A DNA stretch of 64,000 nt from Qipengyuania gaetbuli (GCF_020171365.1 NZ_JAIUZO010000002.1:1426001-1490000); one strand, 5' to 3'. Shown: positions 28,369 through 37,688, counted from the stretch's first letter. Numbers and translations are program-made. The notes: generated from the letters alone by a model not told the origin.

Positions 28369-29085
28369 ATGCCTGCAACTGACACCCAGCCGAAACCTGC
28401 GGCCGTCCTGCTCCTGTCGGGCGGCCTCGATTCCATGGTAACAGCCGCGCTGGCCCAGGAGGCCGGCTTTGCCGTCCATGCGCTCACCATCGATTATGGC
28501 CAAAGGCACAGCCGCGAACTTGAATCGGCCCGGGCGATTGCCGAGCGTCTCGGCGCGGAGCGTCATGTCGAACTGCCGCTCGATCTCAGGAAGTTCGGCG
28601 GCTCGGCCCTGACCGACGATATCGATGTGCCGAAAACCGGCGTCGGTGACGATATTCCGGTCACCTATGTCCCCGCGCGCAACCTCGTCTTCCTTGCGCT
28701 GACGACCGCGTTTGCCGAAAGCGCCGGCTCGAGCGACATCTTCATCGGCGTGAATGCCCTGGATTACTCGGGCTATCCCGATTGCCGGCCCGAATTCATT
28801 GCCAGCTTTGCCGAAACGGCACGGCTCGGCACCAAGCAGGGCGTGGAGGGCAAGCCCTTCAACATCCACGCCCCGCTCCAGCATATGACCAAGGCGGACA
28901 TCGCGCGCGAGTGCCACCGCCTCGGTCTTGATCCGTCCTGGAGCTGGTCATGCTACGACCCAAGCCCCGACGGACTGGCGTGCGGAGCCTGCGACTCGTG
29001 CCGCTTGCGTCGAAAGGGCTTTGCCGAGGCGGGTCTTGTCGATACGACCGCCTACAAGGCCGATGCGCCGGAACTGAGGGAGTGA
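28369..29085 (+). CDS. queC: 7-cyano-7-deazaguanine synthase
   Basis: A 238-residue ATP-dependent enzyme converting CDG to preQ0 in queuosine synthesis. The PP-loop SGGLDSMVTA near the N-terminus, TIDYGQRHSREL, the VPARNLVFLALTTAFAE segment and the C-terminal zinc-binding cluster CYDP...CGACDSCRLRRKGF (four Cys) are diagnostic. The ATG at 28369 is the only start matching the family (MPATDTQPKPAAVLLLSGGLDS). No queD, queE or queF is adjacent, and no preQ1 riboswitch was recognised upstream. gluQRS, another queuosine-related gene, lies elsewhere in the window (49.6 kb). Confidence 0.96.
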   Translation: MPATDTQPKPAAVLLLSGGLDSMVTAALAQEAGFAVHALTIDYGQRHSRELESARAIAERLGAERHVELPLDLRKFGGSALTDDIDVPKTGVGDDIPVTYVPARNLVFLALTTAFAESAGSSDIFIGVNALDYSGYPDCRPEFIASFAETARLGTKQGVEGKPFNIHAPLQHMTKADIARECHRLGLDPSWSWSCYDPSPDGLACGACDSCRLRRKGFAEAGLVDTTAYKADAPELRE

Positions 29086-29089
29086 GAGA

Positions 29090-30706
29090 TTGAGCCAGAC
29101 TGATGCGAGCAACGAGACAGCTACACAGACATCGGCTCAACCAGACGCGAAGGTCCCTGCCTATAGCTGGTACGCACTGGGCGTGCTGGTCGTGGTCTAC
29201 ATGCTCAACTTCATCGACCGGCAGATTCTCTCGATCCTCGCCAACGATATCAAGGCCGACCTAGGTGTCGGCGACGACTATCTGGGCTTTCTCTACGGGA
29301 CCGCATTTGCGGTCTTTTACGCGCTCTTCGGGATCCCCCTCGGCAAGCTGGCGGATAGCTGGAAGCGCGTCCGGTTGATGGCCATCGGCCTGACGCTGTG
29401 GTCGGCCATGACCGCAATGTCGGGCTTTGCGAAGACCGCGGCAGGCCTGACGGTTGCCCGTATCGGCGTGGGCGTCGGCGAAGCGACCGCCAGCCCCTCG
29501 GCCTATTCACTCATTTCGGACTGGTTCCCTGCGCGACTGCGTGCCACTGCCCTCGCGATCTATTCGTCGGGCCTGTATGTCGGCGGCGGCATCTCGCTGC
29601 TGATCGGCGCGATGGTGGTCGAGGCCTGGAACGAGGCATATCCCGGCGGCGGCCCGCTGGGGCTCGTAGGCTGGCAGGCTGCATTCCTTGCGGTCGGCAT
29701 TCCCGGCCTGCTGCTCGCCATCTGGGTCCTCAGCCTGCGCGAACCGGTCCGCGGCGAAATCGACGGCCTGCCCACGCCTGAAGATCCCGAGCCGTTTCGC
29801 GGCTTCCTGCGCGAACTGTTCCAGGTCATTCCGCCGTTCACGATTTTCGGCGCGGCCATGCGCGGTACTTCGGCGTTGATGGTCAACCTTGCGGGCCTCG
29901 TGGGCTTTGCTGTCCTCGCTTGGGTGATGACCCAGATCGCACCTGCCAGTGCCGCACTGCTACCCGGCATAGTATCGGACCAGTGGCTCTTCCTCGGCAT
30001 CGGCTATTACGCCGTATTCAGCTGGGCTATGGGTCTGAAGGCGCGTGACCTGCCCACCTTCAAGCTGACCTGGGGATCGCCGGCCTTCCTGACCGTCATC
30101 CTCGGATACGGCATGGTCGCCTTCATGTCCTATGCGGGGTCTTATTGGGGCGCCCCTTATGCGGAGCGCGCGTTGGGCGCGGCGAAGTCTGACCTCGGCT
30201 GGTTCCTCGGTGCACCTGCGGCAGTGGCGGGCTTCCTCGGCGTGATCCTGGGCGGACGCCTCGCCGACTTCCTGCTCGAGCGTCGCCCCGAGGGCCGTCT
30301 CTACGTGGTGATGTTCGGCCTCGTGGCTCCGATCCCGGCGCTCCTAATCGCCTACACGACCGACGCGCTCGTCACTTTCTATATCGCTAGCTTCTTTGCC
30401 AACATGTTCTCGGCATCGGCGCTCGGTGCAGCCGCTGCGAGCAGTCAGGCCCTGGTCCTGCCGCGGATGCGCGGCCTTGCGACGGCAACTTTCTTCCTGT
30501 CGACCACGCTGGTCGGCCTGGGGCTGGGTCCGTTCATGGCGGGCTATGTCTCCGCCACCAACGGCGACAACCTGTCCTTCGGTGTGCTGTCGACCCTCGT
30601 CGCCGTGCCGATCGGCTTGGTGCTGCTGCTCGCTGCCATGAAGCTCGTACCTGCAGCCGGGGCGAGCGTTGTGGAGCGCGCCCGGGCCGCAGGGGAAAAC
30701 GTCTAG
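29090..30706 (+). CDS. MFS transporter, spinster-like
   Basis: A 538-residue inner-membrane transporter with about 12 hydrophobic helices. The N-terminal part (WYALGVLVVVYMLNFIDRQI, then GFLYGTAFAVFYALFGIPLG and the MFS loop motif KLADSWKRVRLM) and the SDWFPARLRATALAIYSSG segment are typical of the Spinster-type MFS family common in sphingomonads, for which lipid, sphingolipid or aromatic substrates have been proposed. The start is TTG at 29090, four bases after the queC stop with GGGAGTGAGAG just upstream. The substrate cannot be predicted. Converges with sodC. Confidence 0.85.
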   Translation: MSQTDASNETATQTSAQPDAKVPAYSWYALGVLVVVYMLNFIDRQILSILANDIKADLGVGDDYLGFLYGTAFAVFYALFGIPLGKLADSWKRVRLMAIGLTLWSAMTAMSGFAKTAAGLTVARIGVGVGEATASPSAYSLISDWFPARLRATALAIYSSGLYVGGGISLLIGAMVVEAWNEAYPGGGPLGLVGWQAAFLAVGIPGLLLAIWVLSLREPVRGEIDGLPTPEDPEPFRGFLRELFQVIPPFTIFGAAMRGTSALMVNLAGLVGFAVLAWVMTQIAPASAALLPGIVSDQWLFLGIGYYAVFSWAMGLKARDLPTFKLTWGSPAFLTVILGYGMVAFMSYAGSYWGAPYAERALGAAKSDLGWFLGAPAAVAGFLGVILGGRLADFLLERRPEGRLYVVMFGLVAPIPALLIAYTTDALVTFYIASFFANMFSASALGAAAASSQALVLPRMRGLATATFFLSTTLVGLGLGPFMAGYVSATNGDNLSFGVLSTLVAVPIGLVLLLAAMKLVPAAGASVVERARAAGENV

Positions 30707-30718
30707 GCCAGTAGGCGA

Positions 30719-31249
30719 TCAGGCGGGGCGCAACACCCCGCACGCGATCCGCGATCCGGCATCGCCGGCAGGATCGCTGCGATAGTCGTCTGCGCCAGCA
30801 TGGATCATCACCGCCGTTCCGTCCGCGTCGAAGATATCGGCGAGGACCTGGTCGCGCGTTCCAGAGAGGTCGAACTCGGCAGTAGCGGTGCTGTTAGCCC
30901 CGACAACAAGGTTGGGCAGGTCCCCTAAATGCTTGCCGGAAGGGTTCTCGCTGCCGTGCTGGCGACCTGCCGGGTTTAGATGTCCGCCAGCGCTGGTGAA
31001 GCCCGGTGCTTCGCACTTGCCGGTCGTATGAAGGTGGAAGCCATGAGGGCCCGGCTCGATACCGGTAACGGCAATGGCGATGCTCACCGTGGTGCCGTTC
31101 GACAGGAGCTGCGCCGTGCCTGCCGGAACGCCGTTTGCGAGCGTCAGGCTCGCCTGGCCCACGCGGTCCGTCGGTAAGTCGCTCAACGTGCTGCATCCGC
31201 CAAGAGCGAGAGCGAGCAGGGCAGGGGCGGCTAGTTTCTTCGCTATCAT
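30719..31249 (-). CDS. sodC: Cu/Zn superoxide dismutase, lipoprotein form
   Basis: A 176-residue enzyme that dismutates superoxide in the periplasm. The signal peptide ends in a lipobox (LALALGGCS), so it is predicted to be membrane-anchored. Copper/zinc ligands are visible in HGFHLH, GGHLNPAGRQHG, KHLGDLP and AVMIHAGADDY, and the conserved disulfide Cys pair in GKCEAPG and RIACGVL. Length and motifs are normal. It lies downstream of ompA on the same strand, but a terminator separates them (31292-31320); its own promoter was not identified. Confidence 0.92.
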   Translation of the reverse strand: MIAKKLAAPALLALALGGCSTLSDLPTDRVGQASLTLANGVPAGTAQLLSNGTTVSIAIAVTGIEPGPHGFHLHTTGKCEAPGFTSAGGHLNPAGRQHGSENPSGKHLGDLPNLVVGANSTATAEFDLSGTRDQVLADIFDADGTAVMIHAGADDYRSDPAGDAGSRIACGVLRPA

Positions 31250-31291
31250 GTGATCGATCCTCGGAAGTTTCTTGCTTCTGCAAGGCCCAAC

Positions 31292-31320
31292 GAAAAAGGG
31301 GCCGGATTGCTCCGGCCCCT
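31292..31320 (-). terminator. Rho-independent terminator after the OmpA-family gene
   Basis: Read on the minus strand, AGGGGCCGGA and TCCGGCCCCT pair around GCAA and are followed by TTTTTCG. It lies about 30 bases after the OmpA stop and before sodC. Confidence 0.88.
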
Positions 31321-31348
31321 AATCCTGTTTCCACCTTGAAGGGTAGAA

Positions 31349-32479
<1,131 letters not shown>

Positions 32480-32523
32480 TATTTATTTCCCCTTTTTGCG
32501 AATTTAAGCCACCGAGTGAAACT

Positions 32524-32552
32524 TATCTAACTTTCCCTCAGCAAGGTGGCAA
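32524..32552 (-). promoter_or_regulatory. Probable housekeeping promoter of the OmpA gene
   Basis: On the minus strand, TTGCCA (-35; 32552-32547), a 17-base spacer, and TAGATA (-10; 32529-32524) give a near-consensus sigma-70 promoter. Transcription would start near 32517, about 37 bases before the ATG. Confidence 0.6.
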
Positions 32553-32676
32553 GCGGCCATTGAACGGGAACTGTTGCAAGAATGTCGCGATTCCCGTCAG
32601 ATTACTGGGTTGTCCGGCGGGTTTCCCCGTCCAGCACGCGGCTTTAACGTGACCGCCTGAAACTAGTTCCGACAAA

Positions 32677-33027
32677 TCAGACGAATAGGCCGAACTGTCG
32701 CAAAACGGCTACAACCTCGCCGATGGCAGTACGGGCCTCGGCGTCGATGACGCTGCCTCCCGAAGGCTCAGTAGGAGCATCCGCGCGCACCCATTCGGCG
32801 CCCGCGCGCGTCTTGCCGAAACCGCGACCGGCGCAGATCAGCCAGACCCGCCAGTCGCCCGGCGGGGCGAGCTGTTCGTCGCGCCCCCAGACCTCCCAGT
32901 GCCAGCTGCCCAGCGCCTCGCGCTCGTGCGGCTGCAGCGCCTTGTCGAGATCGCGCCGACGGATCACGCCGACATCGCCCTCGGCGCGAAACCAGCTTCC
33001 ACGGCTTTCGCGCGGCCTAGCGGCCAT
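32677..33027 (-). pseudogene. Truncated terminase large subunit (GTA/phage remnant)
   Basis: 116 residues from the ATG at 33027. The first ~85 residues resemble the N-terminus of terminase large subunits of lambdoid phages and gene transfer agents, ending in the ATPase motif ICAGRGFGKTRAGAEWVRAD (Walker A). Intact proteins have over 400 residues, including Walker B and a nuclease domain; none of that is here. After ADAPTEP the sequence changes to GGSVIDAEARTAIGEVVAVL and RQFGLFV, which resembles the C-terminal tail of DUF2793 proteins found at the far end of sphingomonad GTA clusters (from memory, unverified). The frame is kept across the junction, as expected from an internal deletion. It overlaps the small-subunit gene by 11 bases. 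Confidence 0.7.
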
Positions 33028-33460
33028 CGGTCTTGCGCGCCCGCTTCGCTTCGAGGGCAGCGGCGGCTTCCTCGCGGCGGCGGATCTCGTCGATCTTGGC
33101 ATTGATCGATTTCATCGTGGCAAGCTCGTCGTCGAGCGTGGCGCGCCCCTTCTCCTTGGCTACCGTGTCGCGGTGCGCGATCAGGCAGCGAAAGGCGGTG
33201 CCAATGTCGAACTTGCGCTTGTTGCCGTCCTTGTCGATGTCCTCGAGCCGCCCTTCGCGCAGGCGGGAGAGCAGCTCCATCTCCAGATTGTCGTATCCTT
33301 CGGCGAGGGCCGCATACCACTGGCGGGCGAACTCGGCTTTCTCGCGGCGGGTCTTGTAGACCAGGCTCTGGCTGACGCCGGCCAGCTCGCAGGCGGCCTT
33401 CACGTTCGAGGTTTCGGCCAGCGCGTTGATGAAAATCCTCTCCCAGTTCTTCTTCGCCAT
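33017..33460 (-). CDS. Terminase small subunit-like protein (GTA/phage remnant)
   Basis: 147 residues. The N-terminus MAKKNWERIFINALAETSNV followed by KAACELAGVSQSLVYKTRRE is a helix-turn-helix of the type seen in phage and GTA small terminase subunits, which recognise packaging DNA. The C-terminal half is charged and helical (EIRRREEAAAALEAKRARK), probably a coiled coil for oligomerisation. GGAGCGC lies just before the ATG at 33460. The large-subunit fragment follows with an 11-base overlap, the normal order terS-terL, but no portal, capsid or tail gene follows. The gene itself looks intact; whether it is still expressed or used is unknown. Confidence 0.7.
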   Translation of the reverse strand: MAKKNWERIFINALAETSNVKAACELAGVSQSLVYKTRREKAEFARQWYAALAEGYDNLEMELLSRLREGRLEDIDKDGNKRKFDIGTAFRCLIAHRDTVAKEKGRATLDDELATMKSINAKIDEIRRREEAAAALEAKRARKTDGR

Positions 33461-33558
33461 GCGCTCCTCCGATTGAAAACGACGGCGGACACGAAAAAGG
33501 GCGGTGGCCGATGCGGCCCTGCCCGTTCGAATCACACTATCGCGATGTTCCATTTGTC

Positions 33559-33574
33559 TAGCCAAATAGCGTTA
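33559..33574. promoter_or_regulatory. Operator-like repeat, copy 1
   Basis: TAGCCAAATAGCGTTA, nearly the same as the element 32 bases further on. It lies in the 214-base AT-richer gap between the leftward terminase remnant and the rightward YqaA-like gene. Confidence 0.45.
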
Positions 33575-33590
33575 CGATGTCAATAAAAAA

Positions 33591-33605
33591 TAACCAAATA
33601 GGTTA
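33591..33605. promoter_or_regulatory. Operator-like repeat, copy 2
   Basis: TAACCAAATAGGTTA, an imperfect palindrome (TAACC-aaata-GGTTA) matching copy 1 (TAGCCAAATAGCGTTA) apart from one substitution and one inserted base. Start-to-start spacing of 32 bases is about three helical turns, as for a cooperatively bound regulator. The binding protein is unknown. Confidence 0.45.
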
Positions 33606-33674
33606 TCTCGGGGAGCTTGCCTACAGGGCGGCGCTCGCCTAATTGCATCGCTTCCAACGGGAAGGGTCACACCG

Positions 33675-34316
33675 GTGCTGCGCAGCCTCTACAACTGGAC
33701 GATGGACAAGGCCGCGCACCCGCATGCGGTGTGGTGGCTGGCCTTTTTCTGCTTCGTGGAATCCTCCTTCTTCCCGATCCCGCCGCACCCGCTGCTGGGC
33801 CTCATGTGCCTTGCCGAACCGAAGAAGGCGCTGAAATTCGCCACCGTCGCCACCCTGGCATCGGTCGCGGGCGCGCTGCTCGGCTATGCGATCGGCTGGG
33901 GGCTCTACGACACGGTCGGCGTGTGGCTGATCTCCAGCCTCGGCCTCAGCGAAGCCTTCCCGGTCGCGGCGTGCCACCTCAAGGAATACGACTTCGAGGC
34001 GATCCTGATCGCCGGCGCCACGCCTGTCCCGTTCAAGCTGCTGACGATCACTGCCGGCTTCGTCGGGATGAACCTCGTGACCTTCGTCCTGTCGAGCCTG
34101 TTCGCCCGCGCGCTGATCTTCATGACGGTCGGTATCCTGTTCCGCGTCTTCGGCGCGCCGATCAAGCGGTTGATCGACAAGTACCTCGGCCTGCTGACCA
34201 CGCTGTTCGTCGTGCTGGTGGTGGGCGGCGTGCTGGTGCTCGCCCAGTTCGGCAGCAGCGATGAAGGCAGCGACGACGTCTGCGCCAACGCCACGGCTAT
34301 CGAGGCGGGCGCCTAG
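33675..34316 (+). CDS. YqaA-family (DedA/VTT-like) membrane protein
   Basis: A 213-residue integral membrane protein related to YqaA/SNARE-associated proteins, which belong to the VTT/DedA superfamily linked to lipid scrambling and membrane homeostasis. Visible are ESSFFPIPPHPLLGLMCL (family re-entrant motif with Pro pairs), GALLGYAIGWGLYDTVG, the second repeat AGATPVPFKLLTITAGFVGMN, and later helices. GTG start at 33675. The C-terminal hydrophilic tail is acidic (SSDEGSDDVCANATAIEAGA). The stop shares CTAG with the convergent Crp-type gene. Confidence 0.85.
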   Translation: MLRSLYNWTMDKAAHPHAVWWLAFFCFVESSFFPIPPHPLLGLMCLAEPKKALKFATVATLASVAGALLGYAIGWGLYDTVGVWLISSLGLSEAFPVAACHLKEYDFEAILIAGATPVPFKLLTITAGFVGMNLVTFVLSSLFARALIFMTVGILFRVFGAPIKRLIDKYLGLLTTLFVVLVVGGVLVLAQFGSSDEGSDDVCANATAIEAGA

Positions 34317-34990
34317 CCAAGCGCATAGGCCGCGAGCCGCTCGCGGTCGGGCACCCTGATGCGGCCATAGCCGCGTTCCACCAGCCGTTTCGCCTGCAAT
34401 TCGCGCAGGGCTGCATTGGCGGTCGCGCGCGTCACGCCGAGGAGTTCGGCCAGTTCCTGCTGGGTGATCGCCACCGTCCCGTCCTCACCCGCCATGTTGG
34501 CGAGCAGTTCGGCAAGTCGCGCAGGGTTGGTCCCGCGCCGTACGCTGGCAAGGATCGCGAGCACGTCCTGCAGCTGCGCCGACAATGCGCCGAGCAGGGC
34601 CTTGCTCGATGCCGGGTAATTGCCCAGCGCATCGAGGAACCGGCGTGCGGCGATGAAGCGGATGCGGCTGGTCCCGCGCGACACGGCATCGACGATGCGC
34701 GGGCGGCCGGAGAACACCGCCAGCTCGCCATAGGATTCGCCCGGGCCCAGCAGGGCCATCGCGCGGAACTCTCCATCGGGCAGGAACTGGCCGACCATGA
34801 CCGAGCCTTCCTCGATCAGCCAGAAACCGTCCGCCTGCGTCCCGCGCTGCTGGATAAGCTGCCCGTCGGCGAATTCCCGGTCGACGCCGCCATTGCGCAA
34901 ATGCGCCTGGAGCGACGGATCGAGCGCGGTGAACAGCATGGGTGTCACCAGCGAGCGCCGAGTCGTGCGAGAATGTAAAATATTGGACAT
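34313..34990 (-). CDS. Crp/Fnr-family transcriptional regulator
   Basis: 225 residues. The N-terminal cyclic-nucleotide-binding-type domain (about 25-135) contains DGQLIQQRGTQADGFWLIEE and LLGPGESYGELAVFSGRPR. The C-terminal winged helix (about 150-225) has ITQQELAELLGVTRATANAAL for DNA contact. There is no cysteine cluster, so it is not an oxygen-sensing FNR; the ligand is unknown. The ATG at 34990 has GAGG eight bases upstream and is preferred over the ATG at 34939. It is divergent from a sterol desaturase-like gene 59 bases away and is a likely regulator of it (inference). Confidence 0.85.
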   Translation of the reverse strand: MSNILHSRTTRRSLVTPMLFTALDPSLQAHLRNGGVDREFADGQLIQQRGTQADGFWLIEEGSVMVGQFLPDGEFRAMALLGPGESYGELAVFSGRPRIVDAVSRGTSRIRFIAARRFLDALGNYPASSKALLGALSAQLQDVLAILASVRRGTNPARLAELLANMAGEDGTVAITQQELAELLGVTRATANAALRELQAKRLVERGYGRIRVPDRERLAAYALG

Positions 34991-35049
34991 TCTTGCACCT
35001 CGGTAAACGCTACAAGGCGAATCGACAAGTTTGTCCGGGGAGAGGACAC

Positions 35050-35895
35050 ATGCCTGCATCGACCATCGCCATCGTGGCGATCTACCTTGGTTTCGCGCTG
35101 CTGGAGCTGTGGCGCTCCAACCTGTTTTCGAAGGAAGAACAGTCGCGCGACGACGGGATCGTCGAGGCCATCAGCATGACCATGCTGCTCGCCGTGACCC
35201 AGCCGACCGTGCTGCTCCTGGCGGGCAAGATCGCCGACACGGTCGCACCGCAATATGCAGGCGCGCTGTCGGGCCTCAACATCTTCGCCGCGATCGCGCT
35301 GTTCCTCGTGCTCGACGACATGCTGCAATACTGGTGGCACCGCGCGAGCCATTCGACGCCATGGCTCTACAACCTCCACCGCGCCCACCACAACGCGCGC
35401 TACATGAGCGTGCGGCTCGTCTACCGGAACAACATCATCTACTACGCCATGATGCCCAGCCTGTGGATGTCGGGCGTGCTGATCTGGCTCGGGCTCGGCT
35501 GGGTCTATGCGGGCTACATCGTGGTGAAGCTGCTGGTCATCACCGGCGCGCATTCGGACGTCGCCTGGGACAAACCGCTTTATGCGAAGAAGTGGCTTTC
35601 GCCCGTCATGTGGGTGGTCGAGCGCACCATCTCGACGCCCGCCACGCACCATGCTCACCACGGCCGCCATGCCGACGATCCGGCGGTCCACTACAAGGGA
35701 AATTACGGAAACCTGCTGTTCTTCTGGGACGTGCTGTTCGGCACGGCCAAGATCACCCGCACCTTCCCGGAAAGCTACGGGGTCGAGAATCTCGCGCCCG
35801 CAACGCTCGGCCAGCAATTGCTGTGGCCGATCTTCCCGGAGAACAAGGTGATGGACGAACCGGTTGGAGAGGGGACGACCGCAAAGGTCGCCTGA
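35050..35895 (+). CDS. Sterol desaturase family protein
   Basis: A 281-residue integral-membrane di-iron oxygenase-like protein, the second such gene in the window. Histidine motifs are WWHRASH (about residue 97), HRAHHNARYMS (about 112) and HHAHHGRHADDP (about 200), and hydrophobic helices lie at about 5-25, 40-60, 75-95 and 130-170. It would hydroxylate or desaturate a membrane lipid; the substrate is unknown. GGGGAGAGGAC precedes the ATG at 35050. Divergent from the Crp-type regulator, and closed by a strong hairpin shared with the convergent OsmC gene. Confidence 0.87.
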   Translation: MPASTIAIVAIYLGFALLELWRSNLFSKEEQSRDDGIVEAISMTMLLAVTQPTVLLLAGKIADTVAPQYAGALSGLNIFAAIALFLVLDDMLQYWWHRASHSTPWLYNLHRAHHNARYMSVRLVYRNNIIYYAMMPSLWMSGVLIWLGLGWVYAGYIVVKLLVITGAHSDVAWDKPLYAKKWLSPVMWVVERTISTPATHHAHHGRHADDPAVHYKGNYGNLLFFWDVLFGTAKITRTFPESYGVENLAPATLGQQLLWPIFPENKVMDEPVGEGTTAKVA

Positions 35896-35897
35896 CG

Positions 35898-35938
35898 GAA
35901 AGGCCGGCCGGTTTTCGCGACCCTCCGGCCGGTCTTTC
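35898..35938. terminator. Bidirectional terminator between the desaturase and OsmC genes
   Basis: GAAAGGCCGGCCGG pairs with CCGGCCGGTCTTTC around TTTTCGCGACCCT. The A/T flanks provide short U-tracts in both directions, suiting the two convergent genes. Confidence 0.78.
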
Positions 35939-35947
35939 CATTTCCGC

Positions 35948-36379
35948 TCAACCTTCGAAGGCGGTTTCCAGCGTAATTTCGCAGTCCAGCAGGCGCGAGA
36001 TCGGGCAGTTCGCCTTGGCGTCTGCAGCCAGTTCCTCGAACTTCCCCTCGTCCATTCCCGGGACCGATCCCCTGGTGGACAGGGCCGAGCGGGTCACGGT
36101 GAAGCCGCCGTCGAGCTTTTCCAGCGTCACTTTCGCTTCGGTTTCGACCTTGCCGTCGGTGAAGCCGGCTTCCGCCAGCTTGAACGATAGCGCCATGGTG
36201 AAGCAGCTGGCATGGGCCGCGGCCACGAGCTCTTCCGGGTTGGTCCCGGCAGCATCCTCGAAGCGCGTGTTGAACCCGTAGGGCTGGTCCGACAGCGCGC
36301 CCGAGCCGGTCGAGACATGGCCCTTGCCGTCCTTGCCGAGGCCTTCGTAGGTCGCGCTGCCGCTATTGGTCGTCTTCAT
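35948..36379 (-). CDS. osmC: OsmC-family peroxiredoxin
   Basis: 143 residues, the usual size of OsmC. It reduces organic hydroperoxides through two conserved cysteines, seen in AAAHASCFTMALSFKL and DAKANCPISRLLDC. The N-terminal GSATYEGLGKDGKGHVSTGSG and the GTNPEELVAAAHASC stretch are family signatures; OsmC rather than the related Ohr is favoured by these. The name is by similarity and induction is unknown. It lies 58 bases downstream of spt on the same strand and may be co-transcribed. Confidence 0.88.
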   Translation of the reverse strand: MKTTNSGSATYEGLGKDGKGHVSTGSGALSDQPYGFNTRFEDAAGTNPEELVAAAHASCFTMALSFKLAEAGFTDGKVETEAKVTLEKLDGGFTVTRSALSTRGSVPGMDEGKFEELAADAKANCPISRLLDCEITLETAFEG

Positions 36380-36437
36380 CGGTGCAATCTCCTTTGCACC
36401 GATGAGACGGATGGCCGCACCTGCCGTTCCCGGCTTG

Positions 36438-37688
36438 TCAGATGATGCCGACGGCCTTGCCCGACTTCTCGAAGATATCGAGGATCTGGCCGACCTCTTC
36501 CTCGCTGTGTTCGGCGCAGAGCGAGCAGCGCAGCAGCGTCATGTTGGCAGGCGTTGCCGGCGGACGCGCGAGGTTCACGTAGAGCCCGTTCTTGATCAGC
36601 GCTTCCCACATGGCCGCGCCCTGCTGGAGGTCGGGCATGATCACCGCGATGATCGCGCTCTGCGGTTCCTCGGTCCCGAGCTGGAAGCCCAGGTCCTTCA
36701 GGCCCTTGTGAAGTGCCTTGGAATTTTCCCAGAGATGCGCGCGCTTGTTCGACCCGTGCATCAGCTTGCGGATCGAGGTGCAGGCGGTCGCCACCACGCT
36801 CGGCGGAAGCGAGGCGGTGAAGACATAGGGGCGGCACACCAGGCGCATGATCTCGAACTTGGGATGGTTCGAAACGCAGAAGCCGCCCACCGTGCCCACG
36901 CTCTTGGAGAAGGTGCCGATGATGAAATCGCAATCGTCGATCACGCCGGCCGCTTCGCACACGCCGCGCCCGTGTTCGCCGATGAAGCCCATCGAATGCG
37001 CTTCGTCGACCAGCACCATGGCGCCGTATTTCTTGGCGACCGCGACCATTTCCTTCAGCGGCGCGACGTCGCCCAGCATCGAATAGACGCCTTCGAGGAT
37101 GACCAGCTTGCCGGCGCCTTCGGGAATGCGCTTGAGGCGCTTTTCCATCGCTTCGATGTCGTTGTGCTTGAAGGGCACGACTTCGGCATTGCCCATCGCG
37201 CAGCCGTCCCAGATGCTGGCATGGCTGTCGATGTCGAGGATGATGTAATCACCCTTGCCCGCGATGGTGCTGATGATCCCGAGATTGGCCTGGTAGCCGG
37301 TCGAGAAGACCATCGCATGGTCCATGTCATAGAAGTCCTTGAGCGCTTCCTCGACGTCCTTGTGACCCTGGTAAGTGCCATTGAGCACGCGGCTGCCGGT
37401 GGTGCCCGCACCGAAATCGGCCAGCGCCTGCTTGCCCGCCTCGACCACGTCGGGGTCGAAGGTCATGCCCATGTAGTTGTAGGTGCCGAGCAGGATCGTC
37501 TCGCGTCCGTTGCAGATCGCGCGTGTTGGCGAGAGGACCTTTTCCATCACCAGGTTGAAGGGATCCTCGACACCGCTGTCGAGCAGGCCCTGGCGCATGG
37601 CGATGATGTCGTCGAACTTGGAGAACAGGTCCTTGCCTTCGCCCTCGCGCTCGATCGGCTGGTCCGGCTGGGAGATGCCCTCGCTCAT
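36438..37688 (-). CDS. spt: Serine palmitoyltransferase
   Basis: A 416-residue PLP enzyme of the alpha-oxoamine synthase family that condenses serine with palmitoyl-CoA or acyl-ACP to 3-ketosphinganine, the first step of sphingolipid synthesis. Visible are NYMGMTFDPDVVEAG, GTTGSRVLNGTYQGHKDVEE, VYSMLGDVAPL, LVDEAHSMGFIGEHGRG and the PLP Lys in GTFSKSVGTVGGFC. Close relatives AKB ligase and ALA synthase share the fold, but the N-terminal region and the adjoining acyl carrier protein match the Sphingomonas/Caulobacter SPT arrangement. It overlaps the ACP gene by one base. Confidence 0.92.
   Translation of the reverse strand: MSEGISQPDQPIEREGEGKDLFSKFDDIIAMRQGLLDSGVEDPFNLVMEKVLSPTRAICNGRETILLGTYNYMGMTFDPDVVEAGKQALADFGAGTTGSRVLNGTYQGHKDVEEALKDFYDMDHAMVFSTGYQANLGIISTIAGKGDYIILDIDSHASIWDGCAMGNAEVVPFKHNDIEAMEKRLKRIPEGAGKLVILEGVYSMLGDVAPLKEMVAVAKKYGAMVLVDEAHSMGFIGEHGRGVCEAAGVIDDCDFIIGTFSKSVGTVGGFCVSNHPKFEIMRLVCRPYVFTASLPPSVVATACTSIRKLMHGSNKRAHLWENSKALHKGLKDLGFQLGTEEPQSAIIAVIMPDLQQGAAMWEALIKNGLYVNLARPPATPANMTLLRCSLCAEHSEEEVGQILDIFEKSGKAVGII

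Noticed and set aside
32480..33674. Search for prophage or insertion sequence ends flanking the terminase remnants
   Set aside because: No integrase, transposase, terminal inverted repeat or tRNA-derived attachment site is visible. The remnant fits decay of a vertically inherited GTA-like cluster better than a fresh insertion.
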